DNA from: Balneolaceae bacterium UBA2956
GTDB taxonomy: Bacteria > Bacteroidota > Rhodothermia > Balneolales > Balneolaceae
DNA: 64,000 nt
Direction of reading: 5' to 3'
Assembly (NCBI GenBank): GCA_002348545.1
Contig: DEBM01000006.1
Span: 62,001 to 126,000, forward strand
Part shown: one piece after another, positions 28,106 to 38,573 of the stretch
Position numbering within the stretch: the stretch's first letter is position 1
Layout: each line of letters begins with the position of its first letter
Position numbers and translations under genes: made by a program
The notes under the pieces: model-generated
Told to the model about the DNA's origin: nothing
Database searches by the model: none
What the model saw: the letters and a program-made list of their open reading frames with translations, nothing else

Positions 28106-28351
28106 CTAGTCGATAGATTCTTCTTCCATCTCTTGGCGATCATGCTTCATAATTGCAAATATGACCAATAGATAACCCGCCATGACCACTATAGGTGATA
28201 TGTACAGAGAAATAAAGCCATCAACTTGATTTTCCATATACATAGCGGCAAAACCGCCAATAATCAATAGCACTGCAATACCTAATAGCTTATAGTTAAA
28301 TGCAGAAAAAAACATTGATGCGTTAGATTTTTTAAAATTTTGTTTTGCCAT
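28106..28351 (-). CDS. DUF3098 family small membrane protein
   Basis: From ATG 28351 the 81-residue product starts M-A-K-Q-N-F-K-K and has F-N-Y-K-L-L-G-I near residue 18 followed by two transmembrane segments and an acidic tail, the compact layout of DUF3098 proteins of Bacteroidota. Function is unknown. In other genomes the family often neighbours cell-division ftsX or undecaprenyl-phosphate genes, which are not seen here. The open frame extends to 28420, but the extra residues do not resemble the family. It is divergent from maf across about 260 bases of promoter region. Confidence 0.75.
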   Translation of the reverse strand: MAKQNFKKSNASMFFSAFNYKLLGIAVLLIIGGFAAMYMENQVDGFISLYISPIVVMAGYLLVIFAIMKHDRQEMEEESID

Positions 28352-28613
28352 TACTTCAATTGAAAATAAGTTTGTTATCTGGTTCGTATAATTAGTCACG
28401 TTCAATATGTATGAATTCAATCAACATGATTATATTAGTACATTAGTTTCATTAATATGAAATGAAAAAAAGTATTTAGAGTAGTTTTCTTTTTCGAAGA
28501 AACATATTCATTTTTTATTCATCTATATACTCACATATCTTTACACATGCTAATTTTTTAGCCGTTGGAAATTAGCTATTATTAGTTATAAGGACAAAAG
28601 GTAGATAAAAGAT

Positions 28614-29225
28614 ATGACCCAACTTATATTAGCATCACAAAGCCCTCGTAGAAAGGCGCTACTTCAAAAATTAGGCATACCCTTCGTAATTCAACCAACC
28701 ACGATTAAAGAATACTCATTAACCACGGTCCCTACAAGTTTAGTGAAAGAATTAAGCCTTGCAAAAGCTAAGGATATCGCAACGAATTACTCTAATGCGG
28801 TAGTTATTGGAGCAGATACTATTGTAGTTCATGACAATGATATCCTCGGAAAACCTACCAATGAAAAAGAAGCAGTCAAGATTTTAGCCCGACTGAGTGG
28901 AACCCATCACCATGTGTATACCGGAGTTTGCCTTCAGTATGTAGATCGGCAAGGAACACTTCAAGAACCAGTTCTTTTTCATGAACGTACCAAGGTATGG
29001 TTCCATGCGCTTAGTACTTATCCCATTCATAATTATGTTTCATCGGGCAGACCTATGGATAAAGCCGGTGCTTATGGAATTCAAGATGACTGGGGGGCTA
29101 TCTTTGTAAAAAAGATCGAGGGTGACTACTATAACGTAGTCGGTCTTCCTTTAAGTCGATGTTATCTTGAACTTAGTTCGTTAAAAGAGCGTTATAAACT
29201 TGAGTTGCAATTAAGCACATTATAA
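28614..29225 (+). CDS. maf: Maf-like nucleoside triphosphate pyrophosphatase
   Basis: The 203-residue protein opens with L-I-L-A-S-Q-S-P-R-R-K-A-L-L, the S-x-x-R phosphate-binding signature of Maf proteins. It continues with G-A-D-T-I-V-V (catalytic Asp), L-G-K-P, and S-G-R-P-M-D-K-A-G-A-Y-G-I-Q, the segment typical of the YhdE subgroup that hydrolyses dTTP/UTP and modified nucleotides. It is a cytoplasmic house-cleaning enzyme. Upstream lies an AT-rich promoter region; the TPR gene starts 71 bases after it on the same strand. mazG, another house-cleaning pyrophosphatase, follows three genes on. Confidence 0.93.
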   Translation: MTQLILASQSPRRKALLQKLGIPFVIQPTTIKEYSLTTVPTSLVKELSLAKAKDIATNYSNAVVIGADTIVVHDNDILGKPTNEKEAVKILARLSGTHHHVYTGVCLQYVDRQGTLQEPVLFHERTKVWFHALSTYPIHNYVSSGRPMDKAGAYGIQDDWGAIFVKKIEGDYYNVVGLPLSRCYLELSSLKERYKLELQLSTL

Positions 29226-29296
29226 TCAACGCCAATTAGCGCAGTCTCAATTCAATGAATATATCTTAATTCAATAGCGAGTATTTAATCAAGCAC

Positions 29297-31198
29297 ATGC
29301 TAAGGCAAGCAATATATATTACTCCACGGTCTCAGTCCCAACTAAGCTCTGCATTCGTTGCAAGTATTTTTGTAATATTGATACTTTTGATTGGCACTTC
29401 TGCTTTCGCTCAAAGCGAGACAAATAGCAACCGAGGTCGATTAGAAATTGCGCTAAGGCTAATGCAAGAGCAACGCTGTGATGATGCTTTACCTATCTTA
29501 GAGTTATTACACCGCAATGAACCGAATGCCTTTATCTATTTTGATCGTTTGATTGAATGTGAAATTGAACTTAAAAAGTATGATCGGGCGTTAGAACTAG
29601 TACAAAAATATAAGGTGAATGGCAGCAATAAAGCTCTAACAGGCGTGATAGAGGGTGAAATTCAGTTTTTTTTGGGGAATGAAGAACTCGCATTCAATCT
29701 ATGGAATGAAAATCTTAAAACGCATCCACAGATGTTGCAGCTTTATATCAACACAGCTAGGACTATGGTTAACCGTAAAGCTTTTGATCAAGCATTGTTG
29801 GTGTATGAGAAAGCGCAAATAAATTTCAAGAATCCCATGTTATTTAACTCTGAGATTCCCATGGTGCATATGCAGGCAGGTAACTATGATAAGGCTGTAA
29901 AAAGTTGGCTTGCTTTGATACAAAATTCTCCTAATCAAGCAACTGGTTTCCAACGGATTTTATTTCGATATAATGATCCTTTATTGTATGACATCAGCAT
30001 TATAGAATTGGAGGATCTACTATCGAGATTGCAGTCAGATGATCCATTATATAGTAAATTCTATGAGTTACAAATTTGGCTGCTTTTGGAAACCAATCTT
30101 TTTGAGCGAGCATTTAATACCGCTTTAAGATACGAGGAGAATACTCCTGCACTCACCTATTCGCTTTACAGTGTTGGAAACCAATTACTACAGAATAGAG
30201 AATATGAGAAGGCACTTAATTCTTTTCACTATTATTCTAATATTGGACATAATGAGACGAGATGGCAAGCCCTGGAGAAACAGGCAGAAGTTTGGCTATC
30301 ATGGGTAAAATACTTGGAGGATTATGATCTCATCCCGGTATCAGATAAGTCCTACTATACCGAGCAGGCAAGAGAGCTTCTCAGCTTAATACTTTCAGAA
30401 GCCCCTAATTATCAAAATAGTGTTAATGTGCACCTTCGCTTAGCTGAATTATACTTAGATTTTGATAGAGATTTAGTGCAAGCGCAGAAAATTATACAAC
30501 GACTCGAACGCCTAACAGATAACTTCTCCGAGGAGTTGAATTATCTGAAAGGTCGACTTGCCATAACAAATGAGTCGTTCACAGAAGCCAGATTGTTACT
30601 CGCCCGGTCAAACCGTTCTGCAAAAGTAGGAGAAATGGCCGAAAGAACGCGCTACTATTTAGCATTATCTGACTTCTACTCTCAAGATTATGAATTTTCC
30701 GCTTTACAGCTCAAAAGTTTAGGCCGGCAGTATACGTCATATTATGCTAATAATGCATTAGAACTACGCCTTTGGCTACAAATCATAACGGCCATGGATT
30801 CTACTTCTCAATTTAATATAACTTTCCCAAAGGCCATGCTTGAAGAGCTTAAAGGCAATAACGCTAAGGCCAAAGCAATGCTTTGGGAAATTGCGCGTGA
30901 CCATAGCAATCCTTTTTCTGGCTATGCTTTCAAAGTACTTTATTCTTTAGGAGCTGATTTAGAAGATTATGTAACGACGTTGAACGATTACTTAGTTAAT
31001 CAAAAGAGTACACCATTAAGAGAAAATCTCATGTGGCTACGAGCACAAGCTGCGTTCTACTTATCGGCACAAGATTCTTCCTCAATTAGTTCAGAGACCT
31101 TGTATTCGTATTATGAGGATTTGATTTTGTCTTTCCCAAGTGGTTTTTATAGTCCGCTTGCTCGCAAAGTAATAAACGATTTAAATATTCGCTCATGA
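29297..31198 (+). CDS. Secreted tetratricopeptide repeat protein
   Basis: The 633-residue product has a signal peptide (hydrophobic core about residues 19-38, ending A-F-A-Q) followed by helical tandem repeats of TPR type: L-E-I-A-L-R-L-M-Q-E-Q-R-C-D-D-A-L, Y-D-R-A-L-E-L-V-Q-K, F-D-Q-A-L-L-V-Y-E-K-A and later copies. It is likely a periplasmic scaffold or binding protein. I cannot assign a partner. Its stop overlaps the start of the GATase-like secreted protein gene by four bases (ATGA), so the two are translationally coupled and may act together. Confidence 0.8.
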   Translation: MLRQAIYITPRSQSQLSSAFVASIFVILILLIGTSAFAQSETNSNRGRLEIALRLMQEQRCDDALPILELLHRNEPNAFIYFDRLIECEIELKKYDRALELVQKYKVNGSNKALTGVIEGEIQFFLGNEELAFNLWNENLKTHPQMLQLYINTARTMVNRKAFDQALLVYEKAQINFKNPMLFNSEIPMVHMQAGNYDKAVKSWLALIQNSPNQATGFQRILFRYNDPLLYDISIIELEDLLSRLQSDDPLYSKFYELQIWLLLETNLFERAFNTALRYEENTPALTYSLYSVGNQLLQNREYEKALNSFHYYSNIGHNETRWQALEKQAEVWLSWVKYLEDYDLIPVSDKSYYTEQARELLSLILSEAPNYQNSVNVHLRLAELYLDFDRDLVQAQKIIQRLERLTDNFSEELNYLKGRLAITNESFTEARLLLARSNRSAKVGEMAERTRYYLALSDFYSQDYEFSALQLKSLGRQYTSYYANNALELRLWLQIITAMDSTSQFNITFPKAMLEELKGNNAKAKAMLWEIARDHSNPFSGYAFKVLYSLGADLEDYVTTLNDYLVNQKSTPLRENLMWLRAQAAFYLSAQDSSSISSETLYSYYEDLILSFPSGFYSPLARKVINDLNIRS

Positions 31199-32520
31199 CC
31201 TATTTGAATTACTTCAAATATCCAAACCAATTTATTCGGAATCCATGGTGGAGCCTCAGCCGACTAGTCCTCATTAGTTTGTTCCTCTGGAAAAACCTAC
31301 TTACACCTATTAGTGCTCAACAACTCTTTATTCCCATGGATGAAACTCAGGGGAATCATTTAAAAGCCTATGGACTCATCTTTAACCATCTGATAGTTGG
31401 AGGTAAAGCTACATGGTTATTAAATCATAGAGGCGGTTCATTCATGACCGAAGAAAATACTGAGCTAATTAGAGAAGCACGCTTAAAAAATATTACCATT
31501 GAGATTATCAGTAACTCACAGGCCACTCGAATAACGCAAGAGCTTGAATCTCCTGGATCGAACACATCCGTTGTGAACCTAGAAAAAGCGCCTCGAATCG
31601 CTGTTTATACCCCTAATCAAACACTGCCTTGGGATGATGCTGTAACCCTTGCACTTAGTTATGCGGAGATTGAATATGACAAAATTTGGGATATTGAAGT
31701 ACTACAAGGTACACTACAGAATTATGATTGGCTGCATTTACATCATGAAGATTTTACCGGACAATATGGGAAGTTTTGGGCTAGCTATAGAAATAATCCA
31801 TGGTATATAACTCAGGTAAAACAAATGGAAGCAATGGCAGCAGAGTTGGGTTTTAATAAAGTCAGTGAACAGAAACTAGCTGTAGCTAAAACCATCAAAG
31901 AATATGTGGGTAAGGGTGGTTTTCTATTTGCCATGTGCTCTGGTACTGATACCTTCGATGTGGCTTTAGCAGCTGAAGGCGTCGACATTGCCCCTACCCC
32001 CTTTGATGGAGACCCAGCGGACCCTAGTGCACAGGAATCATTGGACTATAGCGCAACCTTGGCTTTCGAAAATTTTACTATCAGCCTGAATCCATTGGAA
32101 TATGAACATGCAGATATTGATGTCCCAGTTGCTATTGATGAAATCGATCAAAGTCTAGATTTTTTCACACTTTTTGAGTTCTCTGCTAAGTGGGATCCTG
32201 TTCCAACGATGCTAACTCAAAATCATGTTAGCAGCGTACGTGGCTTCTACGGCCAAACTACTGCCTTCCGGATCGCCAAAATAAAATCTTCAGTGGTTGT
32301 ACTTGCGGAAAGCCCAGGGCGCGAACAAGCAAAATATATTCATGGTAACTTTGGTCAAGGAACGTATACCTTTTATGCAGGCCATGACCCTGAAGACTAC
32401 ACCCACCGAGTAAATGATCCACCAACAGATTTAGCACTACACCCAAATAGTCCGGGTTATCGACTAATTTTAAATAATATTTTATTTCCCGCAGCAAAAA
32501 AGAAAAAGCAAAAAACCTAA
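31195..32520 (+). CDS. Secreted GATase1-like protein (often labelled asparagine synthetase B)
   Basis: The 441-residue product has an uncleaved or long signal segment (hydrophobic about residues 22-38, ending S-A-Q-Q). It then shows L-F-I-P-M-D-E-T-Q-G-N-H-L-K-A-Y-G, W-L-L-N-H-R-G-G-S-F and a class I glutamine-amidotransferase-like core with the candidate nucleophile F-A-M-C-S-G-T-D-T-F. A late G-Q-G-T-Y-T-F-Y-A-G-H-D-P-E-D segment resembles the G-x-G...H-P-E end of such domains. Homologues in Bacteroidota are commonly named asparagine synthetase B, but neither AsnB domain is present. It is exported, so classical ammonia transfer is unlikely. It is coupled to the TPR gene upstream, and mazG overlaps its stop by one base. 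Confidence 0.75.
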   Translation: MTYLNYFKYPNQFIRNPWWSLSRLVLISLFLWKNLLTPISAQQLFIPMDETQGNHLKAYGLIFNHLIVGGKATWLLNHRGGSFMTEENTELIREARLKNITIEIISNSQATRITQELESPGSNTSVVNLEKAPRIAVYTPNQTLPWDDAVTLALSYAEIEYDKIWDIEVLQGTLQNYDWLHLHHEDFTGQYGKFWASYRNNPWYITQVKQMEAMAAELGFNKVSEQKLAVAKTIKEYVGKGGFLFAMCSGTDTFDVALAAEGVDIAPTPFDGDPADPSAQESLDYSATLAFENFTISLNPLEYEHADIDVPVAIDEIDQSLDFFTLFEFSAKWDPVPTMLTQNHVSSVRGFYGQTTAFRIAKIKSSVVVLAESPGREQAKYIHGNFGQGTYTFYAGHDPEDYTHRVNDPPTDLALHPNSPGYRLILNNILFPAAKKKKQKT

Positions 32521-33284
32521 TGCATGCATCTCGAAAATTCGAAGACTTAGTACTTCTAGTTCAAATCCTACGCAAAGAATGCCCATGGGATCGAAAGCAA
32601 ACTCACAAGTCTATAAAAGATAATCTGGTCGAAGAAGTTTATGAGGCACTAGAAGCTCTAGAAAATGATGATTTTGAAGAATTCAAAAAAGAACTAGGGG
32701 ACCTACTCCTTCACGTTGTATTCCACAGTGTTATGGCATCAGAAAATAGCCAGTTTAGCATAGAGGATGTCATTGAGACACTCATGGAAAAACTGATCAG
32801 ACGTCATCCTCATGTATTTGGTGAACAGGTGGCAGATGATGAAAAAAAGGTTTCTGAAAACTGGGAGTTGATTAAAAAGAAAGAGGGGAAAAAGTCGACT
32901 TTAGACGGACTCCCAAAATCTATTCCGGCGCTAATAAGAGCACAACGAATGCAAGAAAAAGCGGGAAATATGGGCTTTGATTGGCCTGAGTGGAAAGAAG
33001 CATGGGGAAAAGTAGAGGAAGAAACCCAAGAGTTTAAAGAGACTCTTTCATCAGGATCGACCAAGGAGCAAGCCCAAGAATTTGGTGATTTACTTTTTTC
33101 TATGGTTAATCTGGGACGTTTCTTTGATTTAAATGCCGAGGATAGCTTACGCCTTACAAATATAAAATTTGAGAAACGATTTCGGTATATAGAACAGCAG
33201 GCTGAAAAAGAAAATCGTTCTTTAAATAACTTAAGCTTAGAAGAAATGGATAGGCATTGGGAAGCCGCAAAAAAAGCACTTTAA
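32520..33284 (+). CDS. mazG: Nucleoside triphosphate pyrophosphohydrolase MazG
   Basis: The 254-residue protein has tandem MazG domains. The first carries C-P-W-D-R-K-Q-T-H and E-E-V-Y-E-A-L-E-A-L with E-L-G-D-L-L-L-H-V-V, the E-x-x-E...E-x-x-D magnesium site. The second has E-E-T-Q-E-F-K-E and F-G-D-L-L-F-S-M-V-N-L-G-R. It hydrolyses (d)NTPs to monophosphates and pyrophosphate in the cytoplasm. ATG 32520 shares its first base with the TAA of the previous gene (TAATG). Length is usual for the two-domain form. Confidence 0.95.
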   Translation: MHASRKFEDLVLLVQILRKECPWDRKQTHKSIKDNLVEEVYEALEALENDDFEEFKKELGDLLLHVVFHSVMASENSQFSIEDVIETLMEKLIRRHPHVFGEQVADDEKKVSENWELIKKKEGKKSTLDGLPKSIPALIRAQRMQEKAGNMGFDWPEWKEAWGKVEEETQEFKETLSSGSTKEQAQEFGDLLFSMVNLGRFFDLNAEDSLRLTNIKFEKRFRYIEQQAEKENRSLNNLSLEEMDRHWEAAKKAL

Positions 33285-33450
33285 GTACTTAATTTATTCT
33301 CTGGGTTTCATTAACTTATTATTAACTCTTGAAAAAAACGCAATATCCTATTTTATTACACAGATGCGGAGAGTCCTCACACACACTCGCAATGGATGGT
33401 ACCGGAAAAGGCAAGAGTAAACTGAACACCTAACTAATATTCGGAACACC

Positions 33451-34611
33451 ATGACAAACGATTTACAAACCGGATTTGACGAAGCAATTTACCCTTTTAT
33501 AAACAAAGGCTTAGATGGCGTAGTAGCTTTTTCCACAACTAAAAGCTCTATTGACGGGCAAAACGGTGAGCTCATTTATACAGGATACAACATTGATGTG
33601 CTGGCAGAAAAAAGCACCTTTGAAGAAGTATGTTTTTTGTTGTGGAACGACCGTCTTCCAACGCAAGCTGAATTGGATGATTTAACACAGAAATTGCAAG
33701 CTCGAAGAGGTATTCCAAAAATAGTTGTTGATTATCTGCACAGTGTTGATAAAGAGTCAAAGCCCATGTCGGTTTTGCGTACAGCTACATCTATGCTCTC
33801 TGAAACTGATATTCATTTACCCGATGATTCCTATTACGAAAAAGCAATCAATATTACCGCCAAATTACCTACGATTATCGCAGCTTTTTCTCGACTTAGA
33901 AGCGGCTTGGAAATCGTTAAACCAAAAACAACAGGTTCTACTGCCTTTAATTTTCTATATATGCTCAATAGCGAGGAGCCTGGCGTGCAAGCTGAGAAGA
34001 CTCTAGATTTATGCTTAATACTCCATGCAGAGCATGGTATGAATGCTTCTACCTTCACCTGTAGAACCGTTGGTGGAACACTATCAGATTTATATTCAGC
34101 TATAACTGCTGCTATTGGAACACTGAAAGGTCCTCTTCATGGTGGAGCGAATACTGCTGTAATGCAAATGCTTATGGAACTAGAAGAACAAGGAAAAGAT
34201 GCCGACGCGGTTACATTTACTAAAGATAAGTTGGCCAATAAAGAAAAAATTATGGGGTTTGGCCACCGTGTATATAAAACTTTTGATCCTAGAGCTCGCC
34301 ATCTTCAAAAAATGGCTCAATCACTAAGTGAAGAGACTGGGCATGAAGAATTATATCGCTGGTCAATGGATATGTTGAATACGATGAAAAATGAAAAAAA
34401 TATAGACCCAAACGTCGATTTTTTCTCCGCAACCGTTTATTTCTCTATGGGAATTCAGCCGGATTTATACACTTGTATATTTACCATGAGTCGTATTGCT
34501 GGCTGGGCCGGCCATTATATGGAACAAATGGGGCATAACCGACTCGTACGCCCTAGAGCACTCTATGTTGGTAAAAAAAATATGGCTTACACTCCTATTG
34601 AGGAGCGATAA
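33451..34611 (+). CDS. gltA: Citrate synthase
   Basis: The 386-residue enzyme condenses oxaloacetate and acetyl-CoA to citrate. Recognisable segments are the active-site [24 protein letters not shown] and G-F-G-H-R-V-Y-K with the catalytic histidines, and a catalytic Asp in the V-D-F-F-S-A-T-V-Y region. The size matches the short type I/2-methylcitrate-like branch, so 2-methylcitrate synthase activity is possible. Its last 17 bases overlap the end of leuS, which is convergent. The 166 bases upstream hold no gene that I can support. Confidence 0.95.
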   Translation: MTNDLQTGFDEAIYPFINKGLDGVVAFSTTKSSIDGQNGELIYTGYNIDVLAEKSTFEEVCFLLWNDRLPTQAELDDLTQKLQARRGIPKIVVDYLHSVDKESKPMSVLRTATSMLSETDIHLPDDSYYEKAINITAKLPTIIAAFSRLRSGLEIVKPKTTGSTAFNFLYMLNSEEPGVQAEKTLDLCLILHAEHGMNASTFTCRTVGGTLSDLYSAITAAIGTLKGPLHGGANTAVMQMLMELEEQGKDADAVTFTKDKLANKEKIMGFGHRVYKTFDPRARHLQKMAQSLSEETGHEELYRWSMDMLNTMKNEKNIDPNVDFFSATVYFSMGIQPDLYTCIFTMSRIAGWAGHYMEQMGHNRLVRPRALYVGKKNMAYTPIEER

Positions 34612-37183
34612 CTAAATTTACGATTCGCATAGGAACAAATATTTCCTTTACTAGTCGCCCCCCCTCCAAATATCCTTGAATTTTCTCAAGGGCTTTTGCA
34701 TTCTCAATAACGTATTGCTTATCCATCGATAAGCCAGCTGGAACGAATAATTCTGCGCGAACTTTCCCATTAATTTGGACGGGATACATTATTTCATCGT
34801 CTGTTAAGTGTTGTTCGTCGAAGGCAGGCCACTCTTGGTAAGCTAAACTTTCATGATGACCTAACTTCATCCATAACTCCTCACTAATATGAGGTGCGAA
34901 AGGCGACAATATTTGTACAAAATTTTGACATACAGCTTTAGGTATCTGACTCCAGGTATTGGCTTCGTTTACGAAAATCATCAATGCTGATATTGCAGTG
35001 TTAAATCGCATCGTTTCAATATCTTGACTTACCTTTTTAATCGCTGCATGAAGCACTTTAAGCTGCTCTTTAGTAGGTTCTATTTCACAAATCGTGGACT
35101 TGAGTTTACCATCCTCTTCATTAACTAAGAGTCTCCAAGCTCGATGCAAAAATCTGTTTACCCCGTCCACCCCTTTAGTACTCCAAGGTTTAACCTGCTC
35201 TAATGGCCCCATGAACATCTCATACAAGCGAAGTGAATCCGCTCCAAATTTCTCAATAATTTGATCAGGATTTATAACATTGCCACGGCTCTTAGACATC
35301 TTATGTGCTCTAGCTTCAATGCGTATACTAGTGCCCTTGATTACAAAATGATCCCCTTTTTTCTCTACATCTTCATCAGATAGACGAATCCTATCTGTAG
35401 CCTCATCAGCATAATCAACAGGTATCCATTCTCCATTTTTTTTAGCAGCAGTATATTCTACCTCACCAAGAATCATACCCTGATTCACCAATTTCTGAAA
35501 TGGTTCCTTAGTACTGACAACACCTAAATCGAATAATACTTTATGCCAAAATCGGGCATATAATAAATGTAATACCGCATGTTCAGCACCGCCCACATAT
35601 AAATCCACCGGCATCCAATATGATTCATAATCAGGATCTACGGGTCCCCCCTCCCAATCTGGGGATATATACCGCAAATAATACCAACAAGAGCCTGCCC
35701 ACTGAGGCATAGTGTTAGTTTCACGTTTAGCGGGCTTACCTGTGGCAGGGTCGATGGTATAAACCCATTGAGTTGCGTTAGCTAAAGGGGGCTCTCCATC
35801 ACCGGTAGGTTGATATCTATCTACAACTGGAAGCTCTAAAGGGAGCTGATCTTCGGATAAAGGAATCACACCCTTGTCGGTGTGAAGTATGGGGAAAGGT
35901 TCACCCCAGTATCGCTGCCTAGAAAACAACCAGTCACGGAGCTTATAGTTTATAGCTTTTGAACCTACTCTATTATCTTCCAACCATTGAATCATGGTGT
36001 TTTTTGCCTCATCCACTCCCATTCCATTCAAAAATTCAGAGTTAATGGCGAGACCATCTCCTGTATAGGCTTTGCCGGTAAACCCTTCCTCGGGTTGAAC
36101 CGTACGTACTATGGGTAAATCAAAGGCCTCGGCAAACTCCCAATCTCGCTCATCCTGCGCAGGTACGGCCATGATAGCGCCTGTTCCGTAACTAACAAGT
36201 ACATAATCCGCAATCCATATGGAAATCTGCTTATTAGTTACTGGATGAATCGCAAAAGCGCCTGTCCAGACTCCCGTTTTCTCCTTCGAAAGTTCTTGTC
36301 TATCTAAATCCGATTTGGTAGCCGCATTTTTCACATACTCATGTACGGCTGAACGTTGTTGTTCACTTGTAATCTTATCCACCAAATGATGCTCCGGTGC
36401 AAGTACCATATATGTAACACCAAACAATGTATCAGGTCTCGTTGTAAACACCCTAATCTGCTCTGAATCATATTCCTGAATTTTGAAATCAATTTCAGCA
36501 CCGACTGACTTTCCTATCCAATTTCTCTGCATATCTTTCAACGATTCAGGCCAGTCAAGATCATCTAAATCCTGAAGTAAACGCTCAGCATAGGCGGTTA
36601 TCTTAAGGATCCATTGACGCATTGGACGCCGAACGACAGGATAGCCACCTATCTCACTTTTTCCATCAATTACCTCCTCGTTGGCTAAAACAGTGCCTAA
36701 TTCTGGACACCAATTCACTGCAACCTCATCCTCATAGGCCAGACCCATTTCATAAAGTTTCAAGAAAATCCATTGAGTCCATTTAAAATAATTAGGATCT
36801 GTTGTATTTATTTCTCTATCCCAATCATAACTGAATCCAATAGCTTGTAACTGTTCACGGAATCTTTTGATGTTGTGTTCGGTGGTAATACTTGGATGAG
36901 TCCCCGTCTTTACAGCATACTGCTCGGCAGGTAAGCCAAATGCATCCCAACCCATCGGATGAAGTACATTAAAACCCATCATTCGCTTATATCGTGCTAT
37001 TATATCAGTCGCAGTATATCCTTCTGGATGTCCCACATGCAATCCAGATCCACTCGGATAAGGAAACATATCCAAAACATAATATTTTGGCTTGCTACGA
37101 TCAGTAGGGGTTTTAAACGTCTGGTGCTGTAGCCAATATGTTTGCCATTTCTTTTCAATGGCTGCTGGATTATATGAATGCAT
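34595..37183 (-). CDS. leuS: Leucyl-tRNA synthetase
   Basis: From ATG 37183 the class I synthetase has 862 residues and starts [13 protein letters not shown]. Its HIGH-type motif is H-V-G-H-P-E-G-Y, the CP1 editing domain contains [13 protein letters not shown], and the KMSKS loop K-M-S-K-S-R-G-N-V is intact. The anticodon-binding domain and the C-terminal P-V-Q-I-N-G-K-V-R region follow. It charges tRNA-Leu in the cytoplasm. A TTG 15 bases upstream is in frame but less likely. It is convergent with citrate synthase with a 17-base overlap of the two ends, and no terminator separates them. Confidence 0.97.
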   Translation of the reverse strand: MHSYNPAAIEKKWQTYWLQHQTFKTPTDRSKPKYYVLDMFPYPSGSGLHVGHPEGYTATDIIARYKRMMGFNVLHPMGWDAFGLPAEQYAVKTGTHPSITTEHNIKRFREQLQAIGFSYDWDREINTTDPNYFKWTQWIFLKLYEMGLAYEDEVAVNWCPELGTVLANEEVIDGKSEIGGYPVVRRPMRQWILKITAYAERLLQDLDDLDWPESLKDMQRNWIGKSVGAEIDFKIQEYDSEQIRVFTTRPDTLFGVTYMVLAPEHHLVDKITSEQQRSAVHEYVKNAATKSDLDRQELSKEKTGVWTGAFAIHPVTNKQISIWIADYVLVSYGTGAIMAVPAQDERDWEFAEAFDLPIVRTVQPEEGFTGKAYTGDGLAINSEFLNGMGVDEAKNTMIQWLEDNRVGSKAINYKLRDWLFSRQRYWGEPFPILHTDKGVIPLSEDQLPLELPVVDRYQPTGDGEPPLANATQWVYTIDPATGKPAKRETNTMPQWAGSCWYYLRYISPDWEGGPVDPDYESYWMPVDLYVGGAEHAVLHLLYARFWHKVLFDLGVVSTKEPFQKLVNQGMILGEVEYTAAKKNGEWIPVDYADEATDRIRLSDEDVEKKGDHFVIKGTSIRIEARAHKMSKSRGNVINPDQIIEKFGADSLRLYEMFMGPLEQVKPWSTKGVDGVNRFLHRAWRLLVNEEDGKLKSTICEIEPTKEQLKVLHAAIKKVSQDIETMRFNTAISALMIFVNEANTWSQIPKAVCQNFVQILSPFAPHISEELWMKLGHHESLAYQEWPAFDEQHLTDDEIMYPVQINGKVRAELFVPAGLSMDKQYVIENAKALEKIQGYLEGGRLVKEIFVPMRIVNLVIAPQ

Positions 37184-37301
37184 AAAAGAGTATTTCAATC
37201 TAAAGGGTCGTTATTGTAAATCAATTATACCCATCAACCTGGTGAAAAGGTTGAGGTCATTAGGGCTCAATTATAAAGCGCCTAAAATAGGCATAAAAGA
37301 A

Positions 37302-38573
37302 TTAAATAGTGAAAGGACAAAGATACCTTAGTATGTCTACCCCATCAGGCTTCCAATATAAAGGAGGACACTGGGCGAAGTCAATGGATTCAACATTAGT
37401 GATATCATTGAGTAAGCCTTTAAAGGCAGGGATATCAGCTCCTAAATAGTAAATACTCTGAAGGGCAAAACCAAAACGCTCCACCAAACTGCCTAACGTT
37501 TCTTCATCGCCTTTAACCCAGTAAACCAGTCTATTACTTCTTGGCTCAGATAAATACTCAAAAGAATGCTCCTCTATGAACCAATCACCAACACATATGA
37601 ATGCACGAGCTATAGCCAAATTATATGCTTTTTTATAAGCCACACCAGCCAATCTGTTTCGATTAACCCCTTGCGTTTGAACCTTCGAATCGGATATACC
37701 TGCAGTTTCTGTCTTATAGAAGACACTTTTTAATGCATTTTCTAGTGGTTTTTGCAGTTCGTTGAGCCCAACGGGGGATACAATTACACCTACTGACCTA
37801 CAGCCTTTTCCATCATGCCTGACCATCGCTTCGATGAGCTGATCAGAATATTTTTTAGCCATTTCTTTGTTTGGGCAATAGGCCATTGAAAATGATGCTG
37901 TACGATTTAACCAGTTTGTATGTATATCTATTATTTGAGCTTTGATTAAGATAGCTCTAAGGCTTTCCAAGGATGATTCTGATCCTGAAAAAAGTACTGT
38001 CTGAAAGTTTTTTGCGGGAATATCTGTTGTTTCAATGGTCCAATGCTTAATCTGTGATTTCCAACCTCTATGAACCAACCATTTTAGTATAGAAACTAAG
38101 AGGTAGGGGTCTTTTCGAGAAATTTTGCCTGTATAATTATGACCTGATAATAAAACAGCGATAGCATCCTGCAAACCGACTAAGGGTAGATTACCAGCAT
38201 GAATACATAACACATGCGCTTGTTCGAACGATTGAGAATCTAAGTCATCTTGTACATGTTCTCTTTTTTGATTTAGTTCTTGTTTGTCCTCAACCCCGTA
38301 ACATTGTTTCACCCAGTATACTATATCGCCCGCTTCTAAACGCGATTTAATAGAAGAAAGCTGAAAATCAATATCCTCTGAAGTAAAATCGGTGCCTAAA
38401 ATACTTTGTTGAATGGCTGTTTGCATTCCGGATTGCTCATTATTAAACCACTCGATTAGGTGTTTCTGTAAAAGATATGCTCTATGTTTCGTCTGCTTAA
38501 TCAAACTCTTACCCGCTTGATGTGGCTTATTCGAATTCATTTGATTTGAATTTTGCAGGGCTGAACTATCCAT
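37302..38573 (-). CDS. LuxC-like acyl-CoA reductase
   Basis: The 423-residue protein belongs to the LuxC branch of the aldehyde dehydrogenase superfamily, which reduces fatty acyl-CoA or acyl-enzyme to aldehyde with NADPH. The N-terminal third holds H-A-G-N-L-P-L-V-G-L-Q-D, matching the family segment A-G-N-x-P-L-V-G. The candidate catalytic cysteine is Cys258 in G-K-G-C-R-S. It starts inside the LuxE-like gene (eight-base overlap), so the pair is coupled. No luxA/luxB luciferase genes occur in the window; similar pairs are found in non-luminescent Bacteroidota with unknown product. leuS starts 118 bases downstream on the same strand. Confidence 0.78.
   Translation of the reverse strand: MDSSALQNSNQMNSNKPHQAGKSLIKQTKHRAYLLQKHLIEWFNNEQSGMQTAIQQSILGTDFTSEDIDFQLSSIKSRLEAGDIVYWVKQCYGVEDKQELNQKREHVQDDLDSQSFEQAHVLCIHAGNLPLVGLQDAIAVLLSGHNYTGKISRKDPYLLVSILKWLVHRGWKSQIKHWTIETTDIPAKNFQTVLFSGSESSLESLRAILIKAQIIDIHTNWLNRTASFSMAYCPNKEMAKKYSDQLIEAMVRHDGKGCRSVGVIVSPVGLNELQKPLENALKSVFYKTETAGISDSKVQTQGVNRNRLAGVAYKKAYNLAIARAFICVGDWFIEEHSFEYLSEPRSNRLVYWVKGDEETLGSLVERFGFALQSIYYLGADIPAFKGLLNDITNVESIDFAQCPPLYWKPDGVDILRYLCPFTI

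Noticed and set aside
31195..32520. Asparagine synthetase B
   Set aside because: No N-terminal Cys2 glutaminase domain and no ATP-pyrophosphatase S-G-G-x-D-S motif; the fold hints are class I amidotransferase-like and the protein is exported.
33285..33450. Structured RNA (SRP-like) between mazG and citrate synthase
   Set aside because: The GC-richer patch near 33365-33420 has no SRP or other RNA-family core that I can recognise; it is most likely the gltA leader.
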